This document shows positions 20,697 through 30,372 of a stretch of DNA of 64,000 bases, in pieces. How positions within the stretch are numbered: the first letter of the stretch is position 1; every line of letters starts with the position of its first letter. Location: NCBI GenBank assembly GCA_024508855.1, contig JANINJ010000089.1, positions 1 to 64,000 of the forward strand. The letters are read 5' to 3'. The position numbers were made by a program, and so were the translations under genes. Source of the DNA: Xanthobacteraceae bacterium. GTDB lineage: Bacteria; Pseudomonadota; Alphaproteobacteria; Rhizobiales; Xanthobacteraceae. The notes below the pieces were generated by a model. The model was not told the origin of the DNA. It saw only the letters and a program-made list of their open reading frames with translations, and did not search any database.

Positions 20697-21398
20697 ATGA
20701 CCGACACATACCGCGCACAGGGTTCGTTCTTCGGACGGCGCAAGGGACACAAGCTTCGCTCGCATCAATCCGACCTGATCGCGCAGTTGCTGCCGCATCT
20801 CGCGATCGAGCTTGCGGATCCTGCGCCTGATGACCTGCGCACGCTGTTCGATCCGCCGGTCGAGGCCGTGCGCCTCGAGATCGGATTCGGCGGCGGCGAA
20901 CATCTCGTTGCCGAAGCAACCGCGCATCCGCATATCGGCTTCATCGGCTGCGAACCATACGTCAACGGCATGGCCAAGATTCTGGCGCAGATCGAAACAC
21001 ACAACATCGGCAACATCCGGCTCGTCGCCGGCGACGCCGCCGAACTGCTGGCCTGGGTCCCGCCGCAATCGCTCACGCGAATCGATCTGATTCACCCCGA
21101 CCCGTGGCCGAAGCGGCGGCACTGGAAGCGCCGCTTCGTGCAGGACGCAACCATCGCCGCGATGGCACGCGCGCTGGTTGCGGACGGTGAATTCCGTTTC
21201 GTCTGCGACATTGACGATTACGTCGCCTGGACGCTGGCGCATCTGTTGCGCGCGCCGCAATTCGCCTGGCTCGCGGAGCGGGCCGACGATTGGCGCGAGC
21301 CGTGGCCGAACTACACCATGACGCGCTACGGCCGGAAGGCCACGCGCGAAGGCCGCCGCGCGAGTTATTTACGATTCGGACGCGTGAGCAATACGTAA
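20697..21398 (+). CDS. trmB: tRNA (guanine-N7-)-methyltransferase TrmB
   Basis: A 233-residue SAM-dependent methyltransferase that makes m7G46 in tRNA. The SAM-binding motif is LEIGFGGGEHLV (about 61-72), and the hallmark IDLIHPDPWPKRRHWKRRFV (about 130-149) contains the catalytic aspartate and tRNA-contacting residues. The N terminus (YRAQGSFFGRRKGHKLR) is the usual start in this group. The ribosome-binding site at 20697 is weak. A family A repeat follows the stop codon. Confidence 0.93.
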   Translation: MTDTYRAQGSFFGRRKGHKLRSHQSDLIAQLLPHLAIELADPAPDDLRTLFDPPVEAVRLEIGFGGGEHLVAEATAHPHIGFIGCEPYVNGMAKILAQIETHNIGNIRLVAGDAAELLAWVPPQSLTRIDLIHPDPWPKRRHWKRRFVQDATIAAMARALVADGEFRFVCDIDDYVAWTLAHLLRAPQFAWLAERADDWREPWPNYTMTRYGRKATREGRRASYLRFGRVSNT

Positions 21399-21422
21399 GC
21401 AAGAACGAATAATTCTACGGCG

Positions 21423-21556
21423 AGTCGTCCCTGCGCAGGCAGGGACCCATACGCCGTGTCGCTGCGATTTGCAGATGACTTAAGCGGCGCGAATGAGCGC
21501 TTCGCTTCCAACATCAAGGCTAGGGGTTATGGGTCCCCGCCTTCGCGGGGACGACG
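21423..21556. repeat. Palindromic repeat, family A, copy 2 (diverged arms)
   Basis: The left arm at 21423-21451 and right arm at 21528-21556 each read GTCCC(T/C)GC...GGGACCCATA outward, and correspond to the 5073-5199 element. Here the two arms differ from each other at a few paired positions, so this copy is older or recombined. It lies in the 191-base gap between convergent trmB and the phytanoyl-CoA dioxygenase-family gene. Confidence 0.75.
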
Positions 21557-21589
21557 TAAGGGAAGCCCGTTGGGACAAGGAAATGTCCG

Positions 21590-22432
21590 TTACGACCGCG
21601 CCGCTTCGCGGGCCTTCTTTGCGTCGGTGGCTTCCCACACCATGCGCTTGCCGCGTTCGCGGCCGAGCAGTTCGATCGGATCGTGATTGTCGATGTGGCC
21701 GAACTGTCCCTTGTAGACGCTGTAGCCGCATAATTCCTGCAGCCGTCGCGGAAAGCGCTGCGCGGTCTCGTGCGGAATGCCGAGCTGCAGGTTTTCCTGC
21801 TGCCGCATCCAGCCCCAGCAATAGGCGCAGGAGAATGCGAAGCGCCGCGCGTCGCTGTCGTTGGCGCCACCGCCGTGCCACAGCGCGCTGTCGAACAGCA
21901 TCACGCTGCCGGCAGGCATGGTCGCAAGTTGCGTCTCGTAGTCCTTGCCGTATTCCGGCGCGCGATCGTATTTGTGGCTGCCGGGCACGATGCGGGTGGC
22001 GCCGTTGGTCGCGGTGAAATCGGTCAGCGCCCAGATCGCATTGATGGTGATCGGAATGTGCGGACGCGGCAGCGGAATCAGTTGCGTGTCTTCGTGGATC
22101 GGCTGCGCCTCCTGCCCAGGGCCGAGCACCAGCGAACAGAACGACGACAGCAGGCACTCCTTGTCGAGCACTGCTTCCACCACCGGCAGCACGGCTTCGT
22201 GCAGTGGTACTTCCCAGAACACGTCGTCGTAAGTCAGCAGGTTGTTGATGCGCAGCGTCTTGAAGCCTTCGAACGACGTCTTCGCCAGGCCGAGATTGTG
22301 GTCGCGCTCGATCCGCTCGACCGCCGCTTTCAGGTCCTCGACCAGTTGCGGTGCGACCACCCGTTCAAGTACGGTGTATCCGTCGTTGCGAATGCGATCG
22401 GCATGCGATGCGACCTCGGCTTCACTGAGCAT
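21590..22432 (-). CDS. Phytanoyl-CoA dioxygenase (PhyH) family protein
   Basis: A 280-residue Fe(II)/2-oxoglutarate oxygenase-fold protein. The iron-binding pair HxD is in QPIHEDTQLI (about 110-119) and the distal histidine is in LWHGGGANDSDARRFAFS. The arginine for 2-oxoglutarate is probably within that last segment. The family hydroxylates varied substrates (acyl-CoA, ectoine, halogenated compounds), so no substrate is assigned. GGAGGAA precedes ATG 22430-22432. It is a monocistronic minus-strand gene between trmB and the rimP operon, with a repeat element at its 3' side. Confidence 0.85.
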   Translation of the reverse strand: MLSEAEVASHADRIRNDGYTVLERVVAPQLVEDLKAAVERIERDHNLGLAKTSFEGFKTLRINNLLTYDDVFWEVPLHEAVLPVVEAVLDKECLLSSFCSLVLGPGQEAQPIHEDTQLIPLPRPHIPITINAIWALTDFTATNGATRIVPGSHKYDRAPEYGKDYETQLATMPAGSVMLFDSALWHGGGANDSDARRFAFSCAYCWGWMRQQENLQLGIPHETAQRFPRRLQELCGYSVYKGQFGHIDNHDPIELLGRERGKRMVWEATDAKKAREAARS

Positions 22433-22561
22433 CTATTCCTCCGGCACGTATTGTTATTGACCGAAGCATAGAGCGAATGCCGGCGCGTTGTCAGCATCGA
22501 TGCGCCGCGACAGAATTGCGCGTGACGGGATTCGAGTACGCGATGAGAGTCTTTTTCCGGA

Positions 22562-23644
22562 TCATGCTCGATGCCGGGACCGCCAGAACGCGAGCATGCG
22601 CTGCGCCGTCACCGGCACCAGCCGCTGGAAATTGAGTCGCGCATTCTCGATGTCAGTTTCTGCCGGAACGCGATTCGGGCCGAGCCGCAGCACCACCAAC
22701 GCTCGCACCGTCGGCCACGCCAGATCGAGCGACTTGCCAAGCACCAGGATGGAATCGATCCGCGGACCGGTGAACAGACCCTCGGTCATCGCGACCGGAA
22801 TCCGCGCCATCGCCGCCAGTGCGGCGATCGCCTCCTCATATTGATACGCCTTGGCGAAACCGAACAACGCGCTTTCGTCCAGTTGCCCCGCGCGATGCAA
22901 TACAACGACGGTATGCTGGGCCGCGGTGAAGTCGCGGCGTATCACCGGACGGGCGTTGCGTTCCGACAGCGTCGTCATCGCCTGCGCAATCGCGGCCCTG
23001 CGCGCCGGTGTTGCCTGCGAAAACAGCCGGCGGCGCACAAGCTCCACCGACGTAGCAAGCAGATCGTTCAACTGCGATGCGGACAGGTCCTCGCGCTGGC
23101 CGACGGCAATGGCGAGCATGCCGTCGTCGGTCGCGCGCTTCAGCAACCCGCCATATCCGGCTTCCGAAAACTGCGCGCCGGCATTGCCGGCAAGCCGCCG
23201 CACCACGTCGCGGTCGCCGCGCCGGATCACGAGATCGGTGACCGCCGCGGACACCATTTGCCGTTCAGAGATCGCCAGCAGATGATCCTGGCCCCGGCTT
23301 CGCGCCAGTTCGACCAGCAAAGATTCGCCGATCAGAGGAGAAGCCCGCAACACCGGGCCCGCGACCGCGATCTGATCGGCACGCGCCAATTCACCTACCA
23401 GCCGCGGCGGCGCCTTGGCCAAAGTCGCCAGCCGCTCCGCCAGTTCGGCGCGCGCAGCAACCTCGGTCTGCGGCAGTAAGCCTAACAAGATACCGTCGAA
23501 CAGCGCGATGTGATCCGCTCCGAACAGTTCGGCACCCTGCACGAACAGCTCGGAGATTTGCCGGATCGCGGCCGCGCGACGCGCCGGAGCGACGTTTCTG
23601 GCAATATCCTGCAATTCGGGGATCGGGTGAGTGGCCGTCGCCAT
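22562..23644 (-). CDS. DUF2336-domain protein
   Basis: A 360-residue, strongly helical Ala/Arg/Leu-rich protein matching the alphaproteobacterial DUF2336 pattern. It starts with ELQDIARNVAPARRAAAIRQISELFV and carries repeated HEAT-like helical pairs such as RAELAERLATLAKAPPRL. It has no signal peptide or membrane segment. The family has no firmly established biochemical role; HEAT-like solenoids suggest a protein-protein interaction scaffold. The start is ATG at 23642-23644, and the ribosome-binding site is weak. It is divergent from the rimP operon. Confidence 0.75.
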   Translation of the reverse strand: MATATHPIPELQDIARNVAPARRAAAIRQISELFVQGAELFGADHIALFDGILLGLLPQTEVAARAELAERLATLAKAPPRLVGELARADQIAVAGPVLRASPLIGESLLVELARSRGQDHLLAISERQMVSAAVTDLVIRRGDRDVVRRLAGNAGAQFSEAGYGGLLKRATDDGMLAIAVGQREDLSASQLNDLLATSVELVRRRLFSQATPARRAAIAQAMTTLSERNARPVIRRDFTAAQHTVVVLHRAGQLDESALFGFAKAYQYEEAIAALAAMARIPVAMTEGLFTGPRIDSILVLGKSLDLAWPTVRALVVLRLGPNRVPAETDIENARLNFQRLVPVTAQRMLAFWRSRHRA

Positions 23645-24005
23645 CGCGATGATTAGATCCAGTCCGTTGGGCGCACGACGGCGTCCGAAAGCCGCTTCCG
23701 GTGTCGGGGCACGTTAGGTTGTGTCCATGAATGAACGGTTAGCCGCAGCGCACCCGGCGGAACCACGATCAAATCGGCGTTCCATGCGCGGCCGGCCCTT
23801 GCCGGATGGCGGCAAAAAGGCTATATCGCCTGCAACTTACAGGTTCTCATACGATGGCGTATTGAGAGTGGGCCCCCCGGGACCCGCTCTTTTTTATTAC
23901 CTGAACCGACCTCCGGCACGGCCACGGGCCACCGGCCTCCTTTCGGGCAAAACGCCATCCGGATTTCGCCGCAACCCGAGCAAAAGAGCGTTTTTGACCT
24001 TCGAC
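23645..24005 (+). promoter_or_regulatory. Promoter/leader region of the rimP-nusA-infB operon
   Basis: This 361-base region between DUF2336 (minus) and rimP (plus) contains no convincing gene, although the rimP frame happens to stay open through it from 23721. It ends with the terminator-like hairpin described separately, some 110 bases before the rimP start, followed by CG-rich sequence. The layout (promoter, hairpin with U-tract, operon) indicates attenuation of the operon. Confidence 0.6.
23864..23897 (+). terminator. Attenuator-like terminator in the rimP leader
   Basis: The stem GAGAGTGGG / CCCGCTCTT (nine pairs, with G-T wobbles) can be extended by an inner CCC/GGG helix, and six T's follow directly. 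It lies upstream of, and on the same strand as, rimP with no gene in front, so it is best read as a leader attenuator. A rimP-leader attenuator class is described for proteobacteria; membership here is not tested. Confidence 0.7.
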
Positions 24006-24773
24006 ATGACCGATCCGACCGCTGATTCCATCGACGATCTGCTGGACGAGCCGCGCCTCGTGGTCGAGCCCGGCGTCGCCGCACGGGTCGCTGCGGTCGC
24101 GGTTCCGGTGCTGCAGGGCATGGGTTATCGGCTGGTGCGCATCAAGGTCTCGGGCGAGGCCGGTTGCACCGTGCAGATCATGGCGGAACGGCCCGACGGC
24201 ACCATGCTGATCGAGGATTGCGAGGCGATTTCCAAGGCGCTGTCGCCGGTGCTGGATGTCGCCGATCCGATCGAGCGCGCGTACCGGCTGGAGATTTCCT
24301 CGCCCGGCATCGACCGTCCGCTTGTGCGCCGTTCGGATTTCGAGCGCCACATCGGACATCTGGCGAAAATCGACATGGCGGTAGCGCATCAGGGCCGCAA
24401 GCGGTTTCGTGGCATCCTGGAGGGTGTCGAAGGCAACAGCGTGCGCCTACATCGGGATGACATTCGCGAGGGCGAGGATGCAGTCGTCGCGCTGGTCATG
24501 GAAGATATCGGCGACGCGCGGCTGGTTCTGACCGACGAGTTGATTGCGGAATCGATGCGACGCGGCAAGGCCGCAGAGCGCGAACTGCGACAGAATCTCG
24601 GGCTCGAACCGCCTCCGCCACCGCACGCCAAGAAAAGCGACCCGGCCAAGAGCAACAAGCCGAAGCCGAAACCTGCAAAGGCCCGCAAGGCCGCACCGAA
24701 GAACACCAAGGAACATCGTCTGGCCGCAGAAAAAGCGCGGCGAGACGGCCTCGATCCCACCGAAGGAGACTGA
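24006..24773 (+). CDS. rimP: Ribosome maturation factor RimP
   Basis: A 255-residue protein. The two RimP domains span about 20-190 ([26 protein letters not shown]..., [14 protein letters not shown] is the family signature). A basic, Lys/Pro/Ala-rich tail of about 55 residues, longer than in E. coli, follows. It assists 30S subunit maturation. ATG 24006 was chosen because sequence upstream has no RimP homology. It is the first gene of the operon rimP-nusA-ylxR-infB-rbfA-truB-rpsO, with nusA three bases downstream. Confidence 0.93.
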   Translation: MTDPTADSIDDLLDEPRLVVEPGVAARVAAVAVPVLQGMGYRLVRIKVSGEAGCTVQIMAERPDGTMLIEDCEAISKALSPVLDVADPIERAYRLEISSPGIDRPLVRRSDFERHIGHLAKIDMAVAHQGRKRFRGILEGVEGNSVRLHRDDIREGEDAVVALVMEDIGDARLVLTDELIAESMRRGKAAERELRQNLGLEPPPPPHAKKSDPAKSNKPKPKPAKARKAAPKNTKEHRLAAEKARRDGLDPTEGD

Positions 24774-24776
24774 GCC

Positions 24777-26399
24777 ATGGCCGCTGTCAGCGCCAACAAA
24801 CTCGAACTGCTGCAGATCGCGGATGCGGTTGCCCGCGAGAAGTCGATCGATCGGGGCATCGTGATCGCCGCGATGGAGGACGCCATCGCCAAGGCGGCCC
24901 GCGCGCGCTACGGCTCCGAGACCGACGTGCATGCCGAGATTCATCCGAAGACCGGCCAGCTCGCACTGACCCGCCACATGCTGGTGGTTGAGCAGGTCGA
25001 AAACGCCTCCAACCAGATTTCGCTGGTCGATGCGCAGCGCGCCAATCCGGGCGCGCAGATCGGCGACACCATCGCCGACACGCTTCCGCCGCTGGAATAC
25101 GGCCGCATCGCCGCGCAATCCGCCAAGCAGGTGATCGTGCAGAAGGTGCGCGAAGCCGAGCGCGACCGGCAGTATCAGGAATTCAAGGATCGCATCGGCG
25201 ATATCGTCAACGGCGTCGTCAAGCGCGTCGAATACGGCAGCGTGATCGTCGATCTCGGCCGCGGCGAGGCCATCATCCGCCGCGACGAAATGCTGCCGCG
25301 CGAAGTCTTCCGCAACGGCGACCGCGTCCGTGCCTTCATCTTCGACGTGCGCCGGGAAACCCGTGGGCCGCAGATCTTTCTGTCGCGCACCCATCCGCAG
25401 TTCATGGCGAAACTGTTTGCGCAGGAAGTGCCGGAAATCTATGACGGCATCGTCGAGATCAAGGCGGTGGCCCGCGATCCCGGTTCGCGTGCCAAGATCG
25501 GCGTGATTTCGCGCGACTCGTCGGTCGATCCGGTCGGCGCCTGCGTCGGTATGCGCGGCTCGCGCGTGCAGGCCGTGGTCAACGAGCTGCAGGGCGAGAA
25601 GATCGACATCATTCCGTGGTCGCCGGATATCGCGACTTTCGTGGTCAACGCACTGGCGCCGGCCGAAGTCGCCAAGGTCGTCATCGACGAAGATCGCGAG
25701 CGCATCGAGGTTGTAGTTCCGGATACCAATAACCAGCTATCGCTTGCGATCGGACGTCGCGGCCAGAACGTGCGGCTGGCGTCGCAGCTCACCGGCTGGG
25801 ACATCGACATCCTCACCGAGACCGAGGAATCCGAACGCCGCCAGGCCGATTTCGAAAATTCGACGCGCGTCTTCATGGAAGCGCTCAACGTCGACGAAGT
25901 CGTCGGGCAGTTGCTGGCGTCGGAAGGCTTCACGTCGGTCGAAGAACTGGCACTGGTCGACAATCGCGAACTGGCGAGCATCGAAGGCTTCGACGAAGAG
26001 ACCGCCACCGAGCTGCAGACCCGCGCGCGAGACTATCTCGAGCAGCAGGAAGCCGAGCTCGAGGCGCGCCGCAAGGAGCTCGGCGTGGAAGATGCCCTGA
26101 AGACGGTGCCGGGCGTCACCTCGAAGATGCTGGTGAAGTTCGGCGAGAACGACATCAAGTCGGTCGAGGATCTGGCGGGCTGCGCCACCGACGATCTGGT
26201 CGGCTGGACCGAGCGCAAGGAAGGCAGCGAGCCGACCAAGCACCCGGGCATTCTCGACGCCAACGAGATTTCGCGCGAAGACGCCGAGCATCTGGTGATG
26301 CAGGCGCGTGTCGCGGCCGGCTGGATCAGCGAAGCCGATCTCGCCAAGCCCGCGACGGACGAGGCCGAAGAGGTCTCGGCCGAAGATCATCCGGCATAA
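24777..26399 (+). CDS. nusA: Transcription termination/antitermination factor NusA
   Basis: A 540-residue protein. The N-terminal RNA-polymerase-binding domain (about 1-125) is followed by S1 (IVNGVVKRVEYGSVIVDLG), KH1 and KH2 (VGACVGMRGSRVQAVVNEL; LAIGRRGQNVRLASQLTGW). A C-terminal region has two helix-hairpin-helix/acidic-type repeats (EGFTSVEELALVD, about 385 onward). It modulates pausing, termination and antitermination. GGAGA precedes ATG 24777. Its position directly after rimP is standard. Confidence 0.96.
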   Translation: MAAVSANKLELLQIADAVAREKSIDRGIVIAAMEDAIAKAARARYGSETDVHAEIHPKTGQLALTRHMLVVEQVENASNQISLVDAQRANPGAQIGDTIADTLPPLEYGRIAAQSAKQVIVQKVREAERDRQYQEFKDRIGDIVNGVVKRVEYGSVIVDLGRGEAIIRRDEMLPREVFRNGDRVRAFIFDVRRETRGPQIFLSRTHPQFMAKLFAQEVPEIYDGIVEIKAVARDPGSRAKIGVISRDSSVDPVGACVGMRGSRVQAVVNELQGEKIDIIPWSPDIATFVVNALAPAEVAKVVIDEDRERIEVVVPDTNNQLSLAIGRRGQNVRLASQLTGWDIDILTETEESERRQADFENSTRVFMEALNVDEVVGQLLASEGFTSVEELALVDNRELASIEGFDEETATELQTRARDYLEQQEAELEARRKELGVEDALKTVPGVTSKMLVKFGENDIKSVEDLAGCATDDLVGWTERKEGSEPTKHPGILDANEISREDAEHLVMQARVAAGWISEADLAKPATDEAEEVSAEDHPA

Positions 26400-26414
26400 C
26401 GGAGATGCCAACGC

Positions 26415-27110
26415 ATGCTTGCAATCGCCGACCCGGCAGATCTCGACGACGGCCCCCGGACCAACAGGTCCGGGACCGCGCGGATGTGCGCGGTGACGCG
26501 GCAAGTATCGCCGGTCGATGATCTGATCCGCTTTGTCGTCGGCCCGTCCGGCGACGTCGTTCCCGACCTCAAGCGCAAGCTGCCCGGCCGCGGCCTGTGG
26601 CTGTCCGCATCGCATGAGACCGTGAGCGAAGCGGTGAAGCGCAAGGTGTTCGGCCGCGGCTTCAAGCGCGAGGTCCGGGTGTCGCCCACATTGGCGGACG
26701 AGACTGAGCGCCTGCTGGTCCGCGGCGTGATCGAGGCGCTGGCGATGGCGGCCAAGGCCGGCCAGGTCGTGTCCGGATTTACCAAGGCGGAAGACGCGAT
26801 CGGCCAGCGCGACATGGTGGCGCTGCTCCATGCCAGCGACGGCGCGGCCGACGGAATCCGCAAGCTCGATGCGAAACTCGACGCCCAAACGCGGCAAACC
26901 GTCGAAAATACCGGCAAATCGCACGATGTTCCGGTAATCGCCGCATTGACGTCGGAAGAATTGGATTTGGCACTTGGGCGGTCAAATGTGATACATGCTG
27001 CCGTGCTCGCGGGCCCGGCGGGCAAAACGTTCCTGTCGCGAAGCCAGATCCTGGTCCGATACCGGACGGCGAACGGCGGCAGAACGGGCACTGAACAGAG
27101 ACTTCGCTGA
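26415..27110 (+). CDS. YlxR-family RNA-binding protein fused to an L7Ae-like domain
   Basis: A 231-residue protein. The N-terminal YlxR (DUF448) domain reads RMCAVTRQVSPVDDLIRFV...LPGRGLWLS (about 22-70). A second domain, about 100-200, with AAKAGQVVSGFTKAEDAI, resembles the L7Ae/L30e fold of YlxQ. This fusion is usual in alphaproteobacteria between nusA and infB. The role in RNA binding or nucleoid/RNase P regulation is inferred from homologues. GGAG precedes ATG 26415. The linker after residue 150 is charged. Confidence 0.87.
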   Translation: MLAIADPADLDDGPRTNRSGTARMCAVTRQVSPVDDLIRFVVGPSGDVVPDLKRKLPGRGLWLSASHETVSEAVKRKVFGRGFKREVRVSPTLADETERLLVRGVIEALAMAAKAGQVVSGFTKAEDAIGQRDMVALLHASDGAADGIRKLDAKLDAQTRQTVENTGKSHDVPVIAALTSEELDLALGRSNVIHAAVLAGPAGKTFLSRSQILVRYRTANGGRTGTEQRLR

Positions 27111-27172
27111 AGAAATTTGGCTGACGAGGGACTGCGCTGACAAGCGCAACGCAACAAGATTGGGACTGCTGT

Positions 27173-29797
27173 ATGGTTGATACGAAAAATCCTGGCGACA
27201 AGACTTTGAGCGTCAGCCCGACCAAGACCTTGACGCTGAAGCCGCGCGTCGAGCAGGGCACCGTGCGCCAGAGCTTCAGCCATGGCCGTACCAAGCAGGT
27301 GGTGGTGGAGAAGCGCGGCAAGCGCCGTATCGGCGGCGACGCACCGGCGTCGGAACCCGCGCACACGCCCGAACCCGCCGCCAAGGCCGCGCCGCCCAAG
27401 CCCGCAGTTACCACGCGCCCCGCTCCGGCTGCTCCGCGCAGCGGTTCCGGCGTGGTGCTGCGCACCCTGACCGAGGATGAGCGCAGCGCCCGCGCCAGTG
27501 CGCTGGCCGAGGCCAAGATTCGCGCCGACGAGGAGCGCCGTGCCGCCGAGGCCGAGGCTGCCCGCCGTTCGAGCCGCGAATTCATCGAACAACAGGAACG
27601 CGAAGCCGCCGAAGCCCGCCGCAAGGCCGAGGAAGAGCGGCATCGGCTCGAGGAAGAAGCCAAGCGCAAGGCGGAAATCCAGGCCAAGAAGAGCGAGGAA
27701 GCCAAGCCCGCTCCGGCCGCCGCGACACCTGCCGCGCGTCCGGCCACGACGACTGCTCGCGCGCCGATCCCGACCGCGCGCCCGGGGGCGGTGGCCGCCG
27801 ATGGCAGCGACGAGGATGAAGCTCCGCGTCAGGTCCGCCGCGGACCCGGCGGCATGGTTCGCCCCGCCGCTGCGCCGAAGACGACAGCCAAGCCCGGCCA
27901 GGAGAAGCAGCGCGGACGCCTCACCGTGGTCACCGCGCTCAATGCGGACGATGTGCGCGAGCGCTCGATCGCCTCGTTCCGCCGCCGTACCCAGCGCCTG
28001 AAGGGCCACGCGTCGAACGAGCCGAAGGAAAAGCTGATCCGCGAAGTGACGATTCCTGAAGCCATCACCATTCAGGAGCTCGCCAACCGCATGGCCGAGC
28101 GCGCCGTCGACGTCATCCGCATGCTGATGAAGCAGGGCGCGATGCACAAGATCACCGACGTGATCGACGCCGACACCGCGCAGCTCATCGCCGAAGAACT
28201 GGGCCACACCGTCAAGCGCGTCGCCGCTTCGGACGTTGAGGAAGGCCTGTTCGATGTGGTCGACGATTCGACCGATACCGAACCGCGTTCGCCGGTGGTC
28301 ACCGTCATGGGTCACGTCGACCACGGCAAGACCTCGCTGCTCGACGCGCTGCGCCACGCCAATGTGGTGAGCGGCGAAGCCGGCGGCATCACCCAGCACA
28401 TCGGCGCCTATCAGGTCACGGCACCGGGCGGGCAGAAGATCACCTTCATCGATACGCCGGGCCACGCCGCGTTCACCGCGATGCGCGCCCGCGGCGCCAA
28501 GGTCACCGACATCGTCATCCTGGTGGTGGCGGCGGACGATGGCGTGATGCCGCAGACCATCGAGGCGATCAACCACGCCAAGGCGGCGAAGGTGCCGATG
28601 ATCGTGGCGATCAACAAGATCGACAAGCCGGAAGCCAAGCCGGAGCGCGTGCGCACCGAACTGCTGCAGCACGAAGTGCAGGTGGAATCGTTCGGCGGCG
28701 ACGTCGTCGACGTCGAGGTCTCGGCCAAGAACAAGACCAATCTCGACAAGCTGCTCGAGATGATCTCGCTGCAGGCCGAACTGCTCGACCTCAAGACCAA
28801 TGCATCGCGTCCGGCCGAAGGCACCGTGATCGAAGCCAAGCTCGATCGCGGCCGTGGTCCGGTGGCAACAGTGCTCGTGCAGCGCGGTACGCTGCGCGTC
28901 GGCGACATCATCGTCGCGGGCGCCGAGATGGGCCGCGTTCGCGCGCTGATCTCCGATCAGGGCGACACCATCGAGGAAGCCGGACCTTCGGTGCCGGTGG
29001 AAGTGCTCGGCTTCAACGGTCCGCCGGAAGCCGGCGACCGCCTCGCCGTGGTCGAGAACGAAGCCCGCGCCCGTCAGGTCACGAGCTACCGTGCGCACCA
29101 GAAGCGCGAGAACGCCGCCGCCAGTGCCTCAGGCATGCGCGGCTCGCTCGAGCAGATGATGTCGCAGCTCAAGACCACGGGCCGCAAGGACTTCCCGCTG
29201 ATCGTCAAGGCGGACGTGCAGGGGTCGCTCGAAGCCATTCTCGGCTCGCTGGAGAAGCTCGGCACCGACGAAGTCGCCGCGCGCATCCTGCATGCGGGCG
29301 TCGGCGGCATCTCGGAGTCCGACGTGACGCTGGCGGAAGGCTTCAATGCCGCGATCATCGGCTTCTCCGTGCGCGCCAACAAGGAAGCGGCGGCAGCGGC
29401 CAAGCGCAACGGCATCGAAATCCGCTACTACAACATCATCTACGACCTCGTGGATGACGTGAAGAAGGCGATGAGCGGCCTGCTCGCGCCGACCTTGCGC
29501 GAAACCATGCTCGGCAATGCCGAGATCCTCGAAGTGTTCAACATCTCGAAGGTCGGCAAGGTCGCGGGCTGCCGCGTCACCGACGGCACCGTGGAACGCG
29601 GCGCCAATGTGCGCCTGATCCGCGACAACGTCGTGGTGCACGAAGGCAAGCTGTCGACCTTGAAGCGTTTCAAGGACGAAGTGAAGGAAGTGCAGTCCGG
29701 TCAGGAGTGCGGCATGGCCTTCGAGAACTACGGCGACATGCGCGTCGGCGATGTGATCGAATGCTATCGCGTGGAGACGATCCAGCGTTCGCTGTGA
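27173..29797 (+). CDS. infB: Translation initiation factor IF-2
   Basis: An 874-residue GTPase that delivers fMet-tRNA to the 30S subunit. It has a long Ala/Glu/Arg/Lys-rich N-terminal region (about 1-290, with a predicted coiled segment of [14 protein letters not shown] type). The G domain has G1 [11 protein letters not shown]3 DTPGHAAF and G4 NKID, followed by domains II-IV. The ribosome-binding site in front of ATG 27173 is poor. It sits in the rimP operon, 62 bases after the ylxR-like gene. Confidence 0.96.
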   Translation: MVDTKNPGDKTLSVSPTKTLTLKPRVEQGTVRQSFSHGRTKQVVVEKRGKRRIGGDAPASEPAHTPEPAAKAAPPKPAVTTRPAPAAPRSGSGVVLRTLTEDERSARASALAEAKIRADEERRAAEAEAARRSSREFIEQQEREAAEARRKAEEERHRLEEEAKRKAEIQAKKSEEAKPAPAAATPAARPATTTARAPIPTARPGAVAADGSDEDEAPRQVRRGPGGMVRPAAAPKTTAKPGQEKQRGRLTVVTALNADDVRERSIASFRRRTQRLKGHASNEPKEKLIREVTIPEAITIQELANRMAERAVDVIRMLMKQGAMHKITDVIDADTAQLIAEELGHTVKRVAASDVEEGLFDVVDDSTDTEPRSPVVTVMGHVDHGKTSLLDALRHANVVSGEAGGITQHIGAYQVTAPGGQKITFIDTPGHAAFTAMRARGAKVTDIVILVVAADDGVMPQTIEAINHAKAAKVPMIVAINKIDKPEAKPERVRTELLQHEVQVESFGGDVVDVEVSAKNKTNLDKLLEMISLQAELLDLKTNASRPAEGTVIEAKLDRGRGPVATVLVQRGTLRVGDIIVAGAEMGRVRALISDQGDTIEEAGPSVPVEVLGFNGPPEAGDRLAVVENEARARQVTSYRAHQKRENAAASASGMRGSLEQMMSQLKTTGRKDFPLIVKADVQGSLEAILGSLEKLGTDEVAARILHAGVGGISESDVTLAEGFNAAIIGFSVRANKEAAAAAKRNGIEIRYYNIIYDLVDDVKKAMSGLLAPTLRETMLGNAEILEVFNISKVGKVAGCRVTDGTVERGANVRLIRDNVVVHEGKLSTLKRFKDEVKEVQSGQECGMAFENYGDMRVGDVIECYRVETIQRSL

Positions 29798-29836
29798 GTC
29801 CAATTCTCACGGCGAATCTGGTTCGAATTGGAAACT

Positions 29837-29927
29837 GTCATGCTCCGCGCAGGCGGAGCATCCGGTAATTCGCGAATACATTTAAGTCTTCGGTACTGGA
29901 TCATCCGCTTGCGCGGACGATGACGAC
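29837..29927. repeat. Palindromic repeat, family C (GTCATGCTCCGCG type), between infB and rbfA
   Basis: The left part, GTCATGCTCCGCGCAGGCGGAGCAT, is an internal hairpin (ATGCTCCGC/GCGGAGCAT). It is followed by CCGGTAA, and the right part TACTGG-ATCATCCGCTTGCGCGGACGATGACGAC contains CATCCGC/GCGGACGATG. The halves mirror one another. The element sits inside the operon, 16 bases before the rbfA ATG at 29944, so the transcript between infB and rbfA should be highly structured. Confidence 0.7.
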
Positions 29928-29943
29928 AACTGGATTTCAGATC

Positions 29944-30372
29944 ATGCCCCGCAATCATCAGCGCGGTCGCACAAGCACATCGGCCCCCGGCGGCTCGCAG
30001 CGTCAGTTGCGCGTCGGCGAAACCGTGCGGCACGCGATCGCCGATATCCTCGCGCAGGGCAGCGTGCACGATGCCGACCTCGAAGGTCACATTGTCACGG
30101 TGCCGGAAGTGCGGATGTCACCCGACCTCAAGCTCGCGACCATCTACATCATGCCGCTCGGCGGTCGCGATACCGACACCGTGCTCGCCGCACTCGAGCG
30201 CAACAAGAAGTTCTTGCGCGGCGAAGTCGCGCATCGCGTTAACTTAAAATTTGCGCCTGATCTTCGCTTCCGCGTTGACGATCGATTCGACGAAGCGGAA
30301 CGGATCGAGAAATTATTGAGAACACCTGCGGTGCAAAGAGACCTCCAGTCAGATTCGGACGAAAGTGAATGA
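29944..30372 (+). CDS. rbfA: Ribosome-binding factor A
   Basis: A 142-residue KH-fold protein. It has [19 protein letters not shown] (about 19-37) and the RbfA signature [18 protein letters not shown] (about 60-77). It binds the 30S subunit during late 16S maturation. ATG 29944 gives the family N terminus MPRNHQRG; an earlier ATG at 29920 lies within the repeat. No strong ribosome-binding site is seen. The stop overlaps the truB start (ATGA), indicating coupling. Confidence 0.92.
   Translation: MPRNHQRGRTSTSAPGGSQRQLRVGETVRHAIADILAQGSVHDADLEGHIVTVPEVRMSPDLKLATIYIMPLGGRDTDTVLAALERNKKFLRGEVAHRVNLKFAPDLRFRVDDRFDEAERIEKLLRTPAVQRDLQSDSDESE

Noticed and set aside
23721-24005. N-terminal extension of rimP back to 23721
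   Set aside because: It would include the leader hairpin and T-run and has no RimP similarity; ATG 24006 fits the family.
26387-29098. Roughly 900-codon antisense frame over ylxR and infB
   Set aside because: A shadow of strongly biased codons in infB; the plus-strand IF-2 is unmistakable.
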